This document shows positions 55,084 through 64,000 of a stretch of 64,000 nucleotides of DNA, one piece after another. Numbering within the stretch: position 1 is the stretch's first letter; each line of letters starts with the position of its first letter. Source of the DNA: Polynucleobacter sp. TSB-Sco08W16 (GTDB lineage: Bacteria > Pseudomonadota > Gammaproteobacteria > Burkholderiales > Burkholderiaceae); NCBI RefSeq assembly GCF_018687455.1, contig NZ_CP061291.1:806001-870000 (forward strand), in the 5' to 3' direction. The translations under genes were made by a program, and so were the position numbers. The notes under the pieces were generated by a model. The model did no database searches, was not told where the DNA came from, and worked only from the letters and a program-made list of their open reading frames with translations.

Positions 55084-56498
55084 TGCGCTTGATGTATGTG
55101 GTACTTGCAGTTGCCACCTTAATATCGGGTTGTGCAAGTACTGGTGATTGGTCTTCAGATACGCCGGCTAGAGGTAACTCCAAGTCCTCAAAAGTGACTC
55201 GCGTCAATCTCAAAAATCAATCTGTGAGTAAGGTGTACGCACCTTCTGATAATTTATGGATTCGAATTCGCGATGGGTTCCAGATGGAGCCCATGAACAG
55301 TCCACTAGAGATTGAACAGGTCCGGTGGTTAAGTGCTCGACCAGATTATGTCAACCGTTCGATGACGCGCTCTTCACGTTATTTGTTCTACATTGTGCAA
55401 GAAGTAAATGCGCGCAATATGCCTACTGAAATTGCTTTGCTGCCTTTTGTTGAAAGTGCTTTCGTGACGAATGCTAAGTCCAATGCTAAGGCAGTTGGAC
55501 TATGGCAATTCATGCCAGCTACAGGCAAAGACTTTCAGCTTACTCAAAATGTCTTTAGAGATGAGCGACGCGATGTGTTGCAATCAACGGATGCAGCCTT
55601 GGATTATTTGCAACGACTCAATAATCAGTTTGGCAGTTGGGAGCTTGCGCTAGCTGCCTATAACTGGGGTGCTGGCAATGTATCTAAGGCCCAGAAGCGA
55701 AATATAGCGGCAGGCTTGCCAACGGATTATGAAAGCTTAACGATGCCGCGTGAGACGCGGATGTATGTACCAAAACTCATGGCTTATCGTCAAATTGTGC
55801 TTGATCCACAGGCCTATGGAATTGTTTTGCCTGAGCTAGAAAATCACCCATACTTTGTCGCAGTGGATGTGGGTAACGATATTGATGTGGCCTTGGCTAT
55901 TAAGTTAGCAGAAATTCCTCCGGATGAGTTTCATAGTCTCAATCCATCATTTAATAAGCCAGTGATTCTGAGTAATGCAAATCAACAGATCTTGTTGCCC
56001 TTTGGCCATGCCGAAATTTTTCAAGAGAATCTAAAGAAATACACCAAACCGCTTTCTTCATGGACTGCAGTAAAGGTCACCAAAACAGAAAGCGTTGATC
56101 AAACAGCAAAAACATTAGCCGTAGATGCTGATGCTCTAAGACAAGTTAACGGCATACCTAAAGGGATGCGAATTAAGGCCGGCTCTACTGTATTAATTCC
56201 TAAAACTGGCAATCGCTCGGGTGATGTTTCGTCGGCAATGGCAGATAACGCGAGTTTAAGTCTGGAAAAACCACCTCCACCACAACCGAAGTGTCCTAAA
56301 CCGACAAAAGGCAGCAAAGGCGCTAAGACCGTGAAATGTGCTCCTCCTAAAACACTCAAAGTGGTTGAAGGGGCTTCAACTAAGGGTAATTCTTCTGGAA
56401 AAAATGCTGCATCTCAGCATAAATCCGCATCGACAGGGCTTGCAAAATCTGCGAAAAATGGTAGTTCGACGCCCTCAGCCAACAAAGCAGCTAATTAG
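55083..56498 (+). CDS. mltD: Membrane-bound lytic murein transglycosylase D
   Basis: The 471-residue lipoprotein has lipobox ISGC with Cys17, an SLT/goose-lysozyme-like domain at about 95-245 with catalytic Glu124 in LLPFVESAFVTNAKS, then AVGLWQFMPATGKDF and ALAAYNWGAGNVSKA, and one recognisable LysM-like repeat at about 333-380. The tail is basic and Ser/Lys-rich. It cleaves peptidoglycan glycan strands to 1,6-anhydro products. The gene order with gloB copies that of E. coli. Confidence 0.94.
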   Translation: MRLMYVVLAVATLISGCASTGDWSSDTPARGNSKSSKVTRVNLKNQSVSKVYAPSDNLWIRIRDGFQMEPMNSPLEIEQVRWLSARPDYVNRSMTRSSRYLFYIVQEVNARNMPTEIALLPFVESAFVTNAKSNAKAVGLWQFMPATGKDFQLTQNVFRDERRDVLQSTDAALDYLQRLNNQFGSWELALAAYNWGAGNVSKAQKRNIAAGLPTDYESLTMPRETRMYVPKLMAYRQIVLDPQAYGIVLPELENHPYFVAVDVGNDIDVALAIKLAEIPPDEFHSLNPSFNKPVILSNANQQILLPFGHAEIFQENLKKYTKPLSSWTAVKVTKTESVDQTAKTLAVDADALRQVNGIPKGMRIKAGSTVLIPKTGNRSGDVSSAMADNASLSLEKPPPPQPKCPKPTKGSKGAKTVKCAPPKTLKVVEGASTKGNSSGKNAASQHKSASTGLAKSAKNGSSTPSANKAAN

Positions 56499-56546
56499 AG
56501 GGATAGAAAAACCAGTAATTTCAGTAACTTTTCGATTAGGTTGACC

Positions 56547-58430
56547 ATGTCCTATAAAGCACATCATGAACGCTCAATTAAAGACCCGGATGGATTTTGG
56601 GGTGAGCAGGCGAAATTAATACATTGGGAAAAACCATTCGATACAGTTCTGAATTACGACAACCCACCATTTGCAAAATGGTTTGAGGGTGGCCTTACCA
56701 ATCTTTGCTACAACGCAGTAGATCGTCATGCAAAAGAGCGGCCTGATCAAATAGCGCTAGTCGCGGTTTCCACTGAGACCAATCTAGAAAAAGCCTATAC
56801 CTATAAAGAGCTATATGAAGAAGTGAATCGCATGGCCGCCATCTACAAAGCCAATGGAATCAAAAAGGGCGATCGTGTTCTAATTTACATGCCGATGATT
56901 GCAGAAGCTTGTTTTGCCATGCTGGCTTGTACTCGTATTGGTGCAATCCATTCAGTCGTATTCGGTGGCTTTGCTTCACACAGCTTGGCTTCCCGTATTG
57001 ATGATGCCCAACCCAAAATGATTGTGACTGCTGAAGCGGGTGCGCGTGGAGGCAAGGCCGTTCCTTATAAGCCATTGCTTGATGAGGCAATTACATTGGC
57101 AGCATATAAGCCGGAAAAAGTATTGATTGTGAATCGTGGCTTGACAGAGTTCACTACTGTCGCTGGGCGTGACTTGGATTACGCTACTGAACGTCAAAAA
57201 CATCTAAACGATATTGTTCCCATTGAATGGGTTGATGCAACTCATCCTTCTTATATTTTGTATACCTCTGGTACTACTGGAAAACCAAAAGGCGTACAGC
57301 GCGATACGGGCGGCTATGCCGTAGCCTTAGCCGCCTCGATGAAACATATTTTTACCGGCAATGCTGGCGAGACAATGTTTTGTACCTCAGATATTGGTTG
57401 GGTAGTTGGTCATAGCTACATCATTTATGCGCCTTTGATCAGTGGAATGGCGACGATCATGTATGAAGGCACGCCGCTACGTCCTGACGCTGGCATTTGG
57501 TGGGAACTCGTTGCAAAGTACAACGTGTCAGTGATGTTCTCAGCTCCTACCGCTGTCCGCGTTCTCAAGAAACAGGATCCTGCATTCCTAACGAAACATG
57601 ATCTCTCTAAATTGCGGGCTTTGTTTTTAGCGGGCGAACCCTTAGATGAGCCAACTGCAAGCTGGATTCATGACGCGATAAAAAAACCGATTGTGGATAA
57701 CTACTGGCAGACAGAAACTGGCTGGCCGATGTTGGCTATTCAACGTGGTGTTGAAGTAATGCCACATAAGTTTGGTTCACCTGGCGTACCTTCGTTTGGT
57801 TACAACATGAAGCTACTGGACGATGCCACCTCGGAAGAGTTGGGCCCTGATCAAAAGGGCGTCATTGCGATCGAAGGACCATTACCTCCAGGTTGCATGC
57901 AAACGGTTTGGGGTGATGACAAGCGTTTTGTGAGCACCTACTGGGAAACGATTCCGGGCAAATTAATCTACTCTACTTTTGACTGGGGTATCAAAGACAA
58001 AGATGGTTACTTCTTCATCTTGGGACGTACAGACGATGTAATCAACGTTGCCGGTCATCGCCTTGGCACTCGTGAGATTGAAGAGAGTATTTCTAGTCAC
58101 CCCAATATTTCTGAAGTAGCAGTAGTGGGTATTGAAGACAAACTCAAGGGTCAGGCTGCAATTGCTTTTGTGATTCCAAAGGATCCGTCAAGAGCAGACA
58201 ATCTTGAAAAAGAGTGTATGAAGACAGTCGATAGCCAATTGGGTGCCATTGCTCGTCCAGGTCGTGTCTATGTGGTTAATGCTTTGCCCAAGACTCGTTC
58301 CGGCAAGATCGTCCGCCGTGCATTACAGGCGGTTGCTGAAGGGCGCGATCCTGGTGATATCAGTACGATGGAAGATCAGACAGTTTTAGCCCAAATCAAG
58401 ACCATCATCGAGCAGGGCGCTCAAACCTAA
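56547..58430 (+). CDS. prpE: Propionate-CoA ligase
   Basis: The 627-residue AMP-forming enzyme activates propionate (or acetate). ATG at 56547 follows AGG by six bases. Visible are the P-loop YTSGTTGKPKGVQRD, YWQTETGWPM, ILGRTDDVINVAGHRLGT and the acetylatable Lys in PKTRSGKIVRR near the end. The N-terminal ACAS domain starts at once (YKAHHERSIKDPDGFWGEQA). PrpE rather than Acs is favoured by length and by these blocks. mmsA in this window also yields propionyl-CoA. Confidence 0.93.
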   Translation: MSYKAHHERSIKDPDGFWGEQAKLIHWEKPFDTVLNYDNPPFAKWFEGGLTNLCYNAVDRHAKERPDQIALVAVSTETNLEKAYTYKELYEEVNRMAAIYKANGIKKGDRVLIYMPMIAEACFAMLACTRIGAIHSVVFGGFASHSLASRIDDAQPKMIVTAEAGARGGKAVPYKPLLDEAITLAAYKPEKVLIVNRGLTEFTTVAGRDLDYATERQKHLNDIVPIEWVDATHPSYILYTSGTTGKPKGVQRDTGGYAVALAASMKHIFTGNAGETMFCTSDIGWVVGHSYIIYAPLISGMATIMYEGTPLRPDAGIWWELVAKYNVSVMFSAPTAVRVLKKQDPAFLTKHDLSKLRALFLAGEPLDEPTASWIHDAIKKPIVDNYWQTETGWPMLAIQRGVEVMPHKFGSPGVPSFGYNMKLLDDATSEELGPDQKGVIAIEGPLPPGCMQTVWGDDKRFVSTYWETIPGKLIYSTFDWGIKDKDGYFFILGRTDDVINVAGHRLGTREIEESISSHPNISEVAVVGIEDKLKGQAAIAFVIPKDPSRADNLEKECMKTVDSQLGAIARPGRVYVVNALPKTRSGKIVRRALQAVAEGRDPGDISTMEDQTVLAQIKTIIEQGAQT

Positions 58431-58447
58431 TCTTTAAGTCAGAAAAA

Positions 58448-58474
58448 CTTCCTCAGGCTTTCAGTTTGAGGAAG
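58448..58474 (+). terminator. Hairpin after prpE
   Basis: CTTCCTCA (58448-58455) pairs with TGAGGAAG (58467-58474), 11-base loop. Only a C/T mixture follows, so Rho-independent termination is uncertain. Confidence 0.4.
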
Positions 58475-58529
58475 GCAACCCCTTTCTAAGCCTGTTTGGC
58501 CGGGAATTCAAAGGTTTAAGGACCAAAAC

Positions 58530-58538
58530 TGGTATCAT
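58530..58538 (+). promoter_or_regulatory. Extended -10 promoter candidate of carAB
   Basis: TGG followed by TATCAT forms an extended -10 with no clear -35. It predicts a leader of about 118 bases. That leader includes a short ACCCC/GGGGT stem ending in TTTT (58604-58629) that might attenuate, but no pyrimidine motif is recognised. Confidence 0.4.
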
Positions 58539-58662
58539 TGCAAGGTTCGAAACTTATTAAATTACCCTAGCGCTTAAAGACACTCACCTCCCGCATAAAT
58601 ACACCCCGGGTTGGTCTTTTTGGGGGTTTTGAGCGTCGGATGGAGCAGGGACTGGAGATGGT

Positions 58663-59856
58663 TTGTCACCCTTGCTTCCTTCTTTTCCCCCCGCCGTGTT
58701 GGCTTTAGCTGACGGCACACTATTTCCCGGATTTAGCATTGGCGCCCCTGGCGATACTACCGGTGAAGTTGTCTTTAATACTGCATTAACTGGATACCAA
58801 GAGATCATTACTGATCCTAGCTATTCACGTCAAATTGTTACTTTGACTTATCCGCACATTGGAAATGTCGGAGTGAACTCCCAAGATGCAGAGTCAGACC
58901 AAATTCATTCTGCTGGCCTGGTGATCAAAGATTTACCAAAACGCGTGTCCAATTTCCGTTCAGAGGAAAGTTTAGATTCCTATCTCACCAAAGCAGGTGT
59001 TGTGAGTATTGCTGGAATCGACACCCGTAAGCTCACTCGCATCCTTCGCGATCAAGGGGCTCAATCCGGCGCTATCGTTGCAGGTAACTTGGGCGATAGT
59101 TATGAATCCCTCGGTAAGCAGGCTCTTGAATTAGCAAAAGCTTTCCCAGGCATGTCAGGTTTAGATTTGGCCAAGGTTGTTAGCACCAAGAAGTCCTATG
59201 AATGGCGTGAGGCTGAATGGGATTTGCATGGTCCTGATGGCAAACCTGCTTATAGATCTCTCAATAAATCAAAGCCGACAAAAAAAGTAGTTGCCTACGA
59301 CTTTGGCGTAAAGCGTAATATTTTGCGCATGCTCACAGAGCGCGGTTGTGAACTCACAGTAGTTCCTGCGCAAACCAGCGCAGCAGAAGTATTGGCGATG
59401 AAACCAGATGGTGTGTTTTTCTCAAATGGGCCAGGAGATCCTGGTCCTTGTGATTACGCCATTACTGCTGCTAAAGTAATTATCGAAAAGGGTGTGCCTA
59501 CTTTTGGCATCTGCTTGGGTCACCAAATTATGGGCTTGGCTGCAGGAGCTAAAACTCTCAAGATGAAGTTTGGTCATCATGGTGCCAACCATCCGGTGAA
59601 GGATTTGGATACTGGTCGTGTTGCCATTACTTCTCAGAACCACGGTTTTGCAGTCGATGCTAATACGCTGCCAGACAATATTCGCGTCACCCATGTCTCT
59701 TTATTTGATGGATCCCTGCAGGGTTTAGCTTGGAAAGATAAGCCAGCATTGTGCTTCCAGGGTCACCCGGAAGCATCGCCCGGGCCTCATGACATAGCCT
59801 ATTTATTTGATCGTTTTGTGGAGCTAATGAATGCTGCCAATCAAGGAGGCAAATAA
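58663..59856 (+). CDS. carA: Carbamoyl-phosphate synthase small subunit
   Basis: The 397-residue glutamine amidotransferase subunit supplies ammonia to CarB. The class I amidotransferase triad shows as Cys284 in [16 protein letters not shown] and the His/Glu of [13 protein letters not shown]. The N-terminal domain has [13 protein letters not shown] and [17 protein letters not shown]. The start is TTG at 58663, five bases after GGAG; a GTG at 58696 would cut into the conserved start. It is coupled to carB by TAATG. Confidence 0.95.
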   Translation: MSPLLPSFPPAVLALADGTLFPGFSIGAPGDTTGEVVFNTALTGYQEIITDPSYSRQIVTLTYPHIGNVGVNSQDAESDQIHSAGLVIKDLPKRVSNFRSEESLDSYLTKAGVVSIAGIDTRKLTRILRDQGAQSGAIVAGNLGDSYESLGKQALELAKAFPGMSGLDLAKVVSTKKSYEWREAEWDLHGPDGKPAYRSLNKSKPTKKVVAYDFGVKRNILRMLTERGCELTVVPAQTSAAEVLAMKPDGVFFSNGPGDPGPCDYAITAAKVIIEKGVPTFGICLGHQIMGLAAGAKTLKMKFGHHGANHPVKDLDTGRVAITSQNHGFAVDANTLPDNIRVTHVSLFDGSLQGLAWKDKPALCFQGHPEASPGPHDIAYLFDRFVELMNAANQGGK

Positions 59857-62800
59857 TGCCTAAGCGTAGCGACATTAAGAGCATCCTCATTATTGGTGCT
59901 GGTCCGATTGTCATTGGACAGGCCTGTGAATTTGATTATTCAGGCGCACAAGCTTGTAAAGCATTGCGTGACGAAGGTTACAAAGTCATTTTGGTAAACA
60001 GCAATCCAGCAACCATCATGACTGACCCAGAAATGGCTGATGTCACTTATATCGAGCCAATTACCTGGGAAGTGGTTGAACGCATTATTGCAACTGAGAA
60101 GCCAGATGCGATCCTGCCAACGATGGGTGGTCAAACAGCCTTAAATTGCGCACTCGATTTACATCGTCATGGCGTATTGGAGAAATATGGCTGTGAATTA
60201 ATTGGAGCTTCACCTGAAGCAATCGATAAAGCAGAAGATCGTCAGAAATTCAAAGATGCCATGACCAAAATTGGTTTGGGCTCTGCTAAATCTGGTATTG
60301 CGCATTCTATGGATGAGGCCCATGAGGTGCAGCAACGCATTCAAGGTGAGACAGGTAGCTCTGGTTTTCCAGTAGTTATTCGTCCCTCATTCACCATGGG
60401 TGGATCAGGTGGCGGTATTGCCTATAACCGTGAAGAGTTTGAAGAGATTTGCAAGCGAGGACTCGATTTATCACCAACACGTGAGCTCTTAATTGAAGAG
60501 TCTCTCCTTGGTTGGAAAGAATTTGAGATGGAAGTGGTGCGTGATCGTAACGACAACTGCATCATCGTTTGCTCGATTGAAAACTTGGACCCAATGGGTG
60601 TTCATACTGGTGACTCGATTACTGTTGCCCCAGCACAGACCTTGACCGATAAAGAGTACCAAATCATGCGGAATGCATCGATTGCAGTGCTCCGTGAAAT
60701 CGGTGTGGATACCGGTGGTTCAAACGTGCAGTTTTCCATTAACCCGGTTGACGGTCGCATGATCGTGATTGAGATGAACCCACGTGTATCTCGCTCATCG
60801 GCATTAGCGTCAAAAGCAACTGGTTTCCCAATCGCCAAGATTGCTGCGAAGTTAGCAGTTGGCTATACCCTTGACGAGTTAAAAAACGACATTACTGGTG
60901 GCGCAACACCAGCATCCTTTGAGCCCTCAATTGATTATGTTGTTACAAAGATTCCACGCTTTGCGTTTGAGAAATTCCCGCAAGCAGACTCACGTTTAAC
61001 GACCCAGATGAAGTCAGTTGGTGAGGTAATGGCGATTGGCCGCACTTTCCAAGAGTCTTTCCAAAAAGCCTTACGCGGTTTAGAGGTTGGTGTTGATGGT
61101 TTAGATGAAGTTTCCACTGACCTAGATGACATCATTAATGAAATCAATGAGCCAGGCCCAGACCGCATTTGGTACCTTGCAGATGCTTTCCGTATGGGCA
61201 TGGGTTTAGATGAAATCTATAACGAGACGAAGGTAGATCCTTGGTTCTTAGAGCAGATCGAAGAGCTCATCACCATGGAGACGGAGCTTAAGCAACGCAA
61301 GATTGATAGCCTTTCTGCAGCTGAACTGCGTTTTGTGAAGCAGAAGGGATTCTCGGATCGCCGTCTTGCCAAATTACTTAGTGTAGATGCCACCTCTGTG
61401 CGTGCTGCGCGACATCGCCTAAAAGTAGTTCCGGTCTACAAGCGTGTAGATACTTGTGCTGCCGAGTTCTCAACGAATACCGCTTATATGTATTCCACTT
61501 ATGAGGCTGAGCACGGTGAATGTGAATCTCGTCCAACAAGCAAAGAGAAGATCATGGTTTTGGGTGGTGGTCCAAACCGTATTGGTCAGGGTATTGAGTT
61601 TGACTATTGCTGTGTCCACGCAGCCTTAGCGATGCGTGATGATGGCTATGAAACCATCATGGTTAACTGCAATCCAGAAACCGTATCAACGGACTACGAT
61701 ACTTCAGACCGTTTGTATTTTGAGCCTTTGACCCTTGAAGATGTCTTAGAAATTGTTGCTAAAGAAAAGCCTAAAGGCGTGATCGTTCAGTATGGTGGTC
61801 AAACTCCTTTGAAGCTAGCTTTGGATCTTGAGCGTAACGGCGTTCCGATCATTGGTACTTCTCCAGACATGATCGATGCTGCAGAGGATCGTGAACGCTT
61901 TCAAAAACTTTTACAAGACTTAGGTTTACGTCAGCCGCCTAACCGTACTGCCCGTACTGAAGAAGAGGCGCTCAAGCTAGCCGAAGAAATTGGTTATCCA
62001 TTAGTGGTTCGTCCATCATATGTTCTGGGTGGCCGTGCAATGGAAATCGTTCATGATGGTCGCGACTTAGAGCGCTATATGCGTGAAGCGGTCAAGGTTT
62101 CTCATGACTCTCCAGTATTGCTAGATCGCTTCTTAAACGATGCGATTGAGTGTGATGTAGATTGCATCAGCGATGGCAATAAGGTATTTATCGGTGGCGT
62201 TATGGAGCACATTGAGCAAGCCGGAGTTCACTCTGGAGACTCCGCTTGTTCATTGCCTCCATATTCTTTATCGGATGAAACGGTTGAAGAAATTAAGCGT
62301 CAAACCGCAGCCATGGCTAAGGGGCTAAATGTCATTGGATTAATGAACGTACAGTTTGCGATTCAGAATGTGGACGGCAAGGATGTTATCTATGTTCTGG
62401 AAGTTAATCCACGCGCTTCCCGTACTGTCCCATTTGTTTCCAAGGCCACTGGTTTGCAATTAGCAAAGATTGCTGCCCGTTGCATGGTTGGTCAAACATT
62501 GGAGCAACAAGGCATTAAGTCTGAAGTGAAGCCCCCATACTTCTCGGTTAAAGAGGCTGTTTTCCCATTTAATAAATTCCCAGGCATTGATCCGATTCTG
62601 GGGCCAGAAATGCGCTCGACCGGTGAAGTAATGGGTGTGGGTAAAACCTTTGGCGAAGCTTTGTTTAAGTCTCAGCTTGGCGCTGGCATTAAATTGCCTA
62701 AGAGTGGCACAGTGCTCCTGACTGTTAAAGATAGCGATAAGCCAAAAGCGATTGAGGTAGCTAAGTTATTGCATCAGCTTGGTTTCCCGATGGTTGCCAC

Positions 62801-63119
62801 CAAAGGAACGGCTGCAGCAATTGAGGCTGCTGGCTTCCCGGTTAAAGTCGTGAACAAGGTTAAGGATGGTCGTCCTCATATTGTTGATTTCATCAAGAAT
62901 GGCGAGATTTCCTTGGTGTTTACTACTGTGGATGAGACTCGAACTGCGATTGCAGATTCCAGGTCAATTCGTACCAGCGCACAAGCAAATGGTGTGACTT
63001 ACTACACCACAATTAGTGCTGCTCGCGCGGTGATGGATGGCTTACTGGCATCTCAAAATGGCAGCAAGGAGTCGCTGGAAGTTTATTCTCTACAAAACTT
63101 ACATCGGACACTCATTTAA
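59856..63119 (+). CDS. carB: Carbamoyl-phosphate synthase large subunit
   Basis: The 1087-residue enzyme makes carbamoyl phosphate from bicarbonate, ATP and ammonia for arginine and pyrimidine synthesis. Two ATP-grasp halves repeat the pattern: [22 protein letters not shown] with [10 protein letters not shown] in the first, [19 protein letters not shown] with [12 protein letters not shown] in the second (each cited as short blocks). An oligomerisation domain lies between (about 405-550) and a C-terminal MGS regulatory domain from about 940. It is the largest gene in the window. Confidence 0.97.
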   Translation: MPKRSDIKSILIIGAGPIVIGQACEFDYSGAQACKALRDEGYKVILVNSNPATIMTDPEMADVTYIEPITWEVVERIIATEKPDAILPTMGGQTALNCALDLHRHGVLEKYGCELIGASPEAIDKAEDRQKFKDAMTKIGLGSAKSGIAHSMDEAHEVQQRIQGETGSSGFPVVIRPSFTMGGSGGGIAYNREEFEEICKRGLDLSPTRELLIEESLLGWKEFEMEVVRDRNDNCIIVCSIENLDPMGVHTGDSITVAPAQTLTDKEYQIMRNASIAVLREIGVDTGGSNVQFSINPVDGRMIVIEMNPRVSRSSALASKATGFPIAKIAAKLAVGYTLDELKNDITGGATPASFEPSIDYVVTKIPRFAFEKFPQADSRLTTQMKSVGEVMAIGRTFQESFQKALRGLEVGVDGLDEVSTDLDDIINEINEPGPDRIWYLADAFRMGMGLDEIYNETKVDPWFLEQIEELITMETELKQRKIDSLSAAELRFVKQKGFSDRRLAKLLSVDATSVRAARHRLKVVPVYKRVDTCAAEFSTNTAYMYSTYEAEHGECESRPTSKEKIMVLGGGPNRIGQGIEFDYCCVHAALAMRDDGYETIMVNCNPETVSTDYDTSDRLYFEPLTLEDVLEIVAKEKPKGVIVQYGGQTPLKLALDLERNGVPIIGTSPDMIDAAEDRERFQKLLQDLGLRQPPNRTARTEEEALKLAEEIGYPLVVRPSYVLGGRAMEIVHDGRDLERYMREAVKVSHDSPVLLDRFLNDAIECDVDCISDGNKVFIGGVMEHIEQAGVHSGDSACSLPPYSLSDETVEEIKRQTAAMAKGLNVIGLMNVQFAIQNVDGKDVIYVLEVNPRASRTVPFVSKATGLQLAKIAARCMVGQTLEQQGIKSEVKPPYFSVKEAVFPFNKFPGIDPILGPEMRSTGEVMGVGKTFGEALFKSQLGAGIKLPKSGTVLLTVKDSDKPKAIEVAKLLHQLGFPMVATKGTAAAIEAAGFPVKVVNKVKDGRPHIVDFIKNGEISLVFTTVDETRTAIADSRSIRTSAQANGVTYYTTISAARAVMDGLLASQNGSKESLEVYSLQNLHRTLI

Positions 63120-63137
63120 TCTAAAATTAACTTTTGT

Positions 63138-63160
63138 AGGTGCGTTTTGCGCCTGTTTTT
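63138..63160 (+). terminator. carAB intrinsic terminator
   Basis: AGGTGC (63138-63143) pairs with GCGCCT (63149-63154), one T-G pair, loop GTTTT, followed by GTTTTT. It sits 19 bases after carB and just before greA. Confidence 0.6.
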
Positions 63161-63176
63161 AAGTTAGGTTAGTAGC

Positions 63177-63653
63177 ATGAGCACAATTCCAATTACCAAG
63201 CGCGGTGCAGAACTTCTGAAAGAGGAGCTGCACCGTCTTAAGCATGTTGAGCGTCCATCCGTTATCAACGCTATCTCAGAAGCTCGCGCTCAAGGTGATC
63301 TTTCTGAGAATGCTGAGTACGATGCTGCTAAAGAGAAGCAAGGCTTCATTGAAGGCCGTATTCAGGAGCTCGAAGGCAAACTATCTGCAGCACAAATTAT
63401 TGATCCAGCATCACTCGATGTATCTGGTCGAGTTGTGTTTGGTGCAACTGTAGATCTTGAAGATTTAGAAGATGGCACTAAGTTCACTTATCAAATCGTG
63501 GGGGACGATGAAGCGGACATTGCCTCTAATAAGATTTCAATTAGCTCACCAATTGCTCGCGCTTTAATTAGCAAAGAAGAGGGTGACGTGGTTGCTGTCC
63601 AGGCCCCTGGTGGTAATCGTGAAGTAGAAATTCTCGCAGTCAAATATATCTAA
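63177..63653 (+). CDS. greA: Transcription elongation factor GreA
   Basis: The 158-residue standard-length GreA rescues backtracked RNA polymerase by stimulating transcript cleavage. The N-terminal coiled coil has [18 protein letters not shown] and the tip acidic residues in [22 protein letters not shown] (cited as [16 protein letters not shown]). The C-terminal globular domain ends in IAVKYI-like sequence. The next gene overlaps its stop (TAATG). Confidence 0.96.
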   Translation: MSTIPITKRGAELLKEELHRLKHVERPSVINAISEARAQGDLSENAEYDAAKEKQGFIEGRIQELEGKLSAAQIIDPASLDVSGRVVFGATVDLEDLEDGTKFTYQIVGDDEADIASNKISISSPIARALISKEEGDVVAVQAPGGNREVEILAVKYI

Positions 63654-64000
63654 TGAGCAATACCCGAACCCAGAGAGCTTTTACTGTCGTATCTGGGCTT
63701 TGGGTTGGTAGTTTCATTACCGTTGGATTTTTAGTTGTCCCTGTTTTATTTTCTACCCTAGGTGATCGTCAGGTCGCCGGCATGGTTGCAGCGAATCTAT
63801 TTAAAACAACGGCACTGATCGGTGTGGCGCTCAGTATTCTTTTGATGTTAATGGCAAATCATCTTGTCAGATTGGACCATCAACAATTCCGCTTCATACG
63901 CTGGATCTTGTTAGCAATGTTGTCTTGTACTATTACAGCCGCCTTCATCATCATCCCTTGGATGAATTCTCTCCGAGATCAAGCGCTGTTTGCTGGACTC
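63653..64000 (+). CDS. DUF4149 membrane protein (3' partial)
   Basis: An ATG at 63653 overlaps the greA stop and opens a frame of 116 codons to the right edge without a stop. Hydrophobic segments at about 9-35, 52-70 and 83-102 and the GFLVVPVLFSTLGDRQVAGMVAANLF block match DUF4149/TMEM205-like proteins, which regularly follow greA in Burkholderiales. The role is unknown. Confidence 0.8.
   Translation, partial: MSNTRTQRAFTVVSGLWVGSFITVGFLVVPVLFSTLGDRQVAGMVAANLFKTTALIGVALSILLMLMANHLVRLDHQQFRFIRWILLAMLSCTITAAFIIIPWMNSLRDQALFAGL

Noticed and set aside
58604..58629. Pyrimidine attenuator before carA
   Set aside because: The stem is only about five pairs, and no leader peptide or slippage tract could be defined.
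58584..58808. 74-codon minus-strand frame across the carA start
   Set aside because: Half of it is antisense to conserved carA codons and the rest is low-complexity Pro/Gly/Lys.

Overview
The window looks like a contiguous piece of a betaproteobacterial chromosome of moderate G+C. It most resembles Polynucleobacter or a close relative in the Burkholderiaceae. This is inferred from gene families and gene order, not from a database search. Supporting traits are the ilvBHC-psd-pssA-leuA run, the rpsO-pnp-quinone oxidoreductase-tpiA-secG-tRNA-Leu-nuoA-N run with unfused nuoC and nuoD, the sigma factor/DUF3619/DUF3106/RDD cluster, orphan Bug-type binding proteins and the greA-DUF4149 pair. I see no phage, insertion sequence, CRISPR array or clear pseudogene. 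Genes are tightly packed, and no gene-free stretch exceeds 300 bases.

Layout. 1-3383: an MCE-type lipid ABC transporter (STAS-permease, ATPase, MCE protein, lipoprotein), cut by the left edge. 3385-7697: an orphan Bug-type binding protein, an atypical short-chain dehydrogenase and a large FtsX-like permease. 7702-9920 (minus): an ECF sigma factor with its membrane partner and envelope-protein genes. 9950-16833: branched-chain amino acid synthesis (ilvB, ilvH, ilvC, leuA), interrupted by phospholipid genes psd and pssA. The ilvB leader can fold, and leuA is preceded by a complete transcription attenuator with a Leu-rich leader peptide. 16856-22700: a SYLF protein, rpsO, pnp, quinone oxidoreductase, tpiA, secG and tRNA-Leu(GAG). 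22808-37302: all fourteen genes of respiratory complex I in order nuoA-N, closed by a terminator. 37433-47757: mixed metabolic genes (Nudix hydrolase, DUF1178, mmsA, old yellow enzyme, a second Bug protein, amidase, SprT-like metalloprotein, tartrate/malate-type dehydrogenase) and a TPR-GT41 O-GlcNAc-transferase-like enzyme. 47754-56498: the arrangement known in E. coli as mltD-gloB-yafS-rnhA-dnaQ, here with a two-gene RND efflux pump between rnhA and dnaQ. 56547-64000: prpE, carAB, greA and the start of a DUF4149 membrane protein.

How it works together. Most of the window is core metabolism: amino-acid supply, phosphatidylethanolamine synthesis, RNA decay, NADH oxidation and the carbamoyl phosphate needed for arginine and pyrimidines. 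The most interesting material is regulatory RNA. The leu attenuator has a leader peptide that appears to start at or very near its own transcription start. The ilvB leader is foldable, the rpsO-pnp junction has an extended hairpin, and a hairpin covers the Shine-Dalgarno of the DUF1178 gene. Among proteins, the SPINDLY/OGT-like transferase, the SprT-like protein with an incomplete zinc ribbon, the dehydrogenase without Tyr-x3-Lys and the sigma/DUF3619/DUF3106/RDD operon stand out. All structures were found by reading complementary strings, with no energy calculation.
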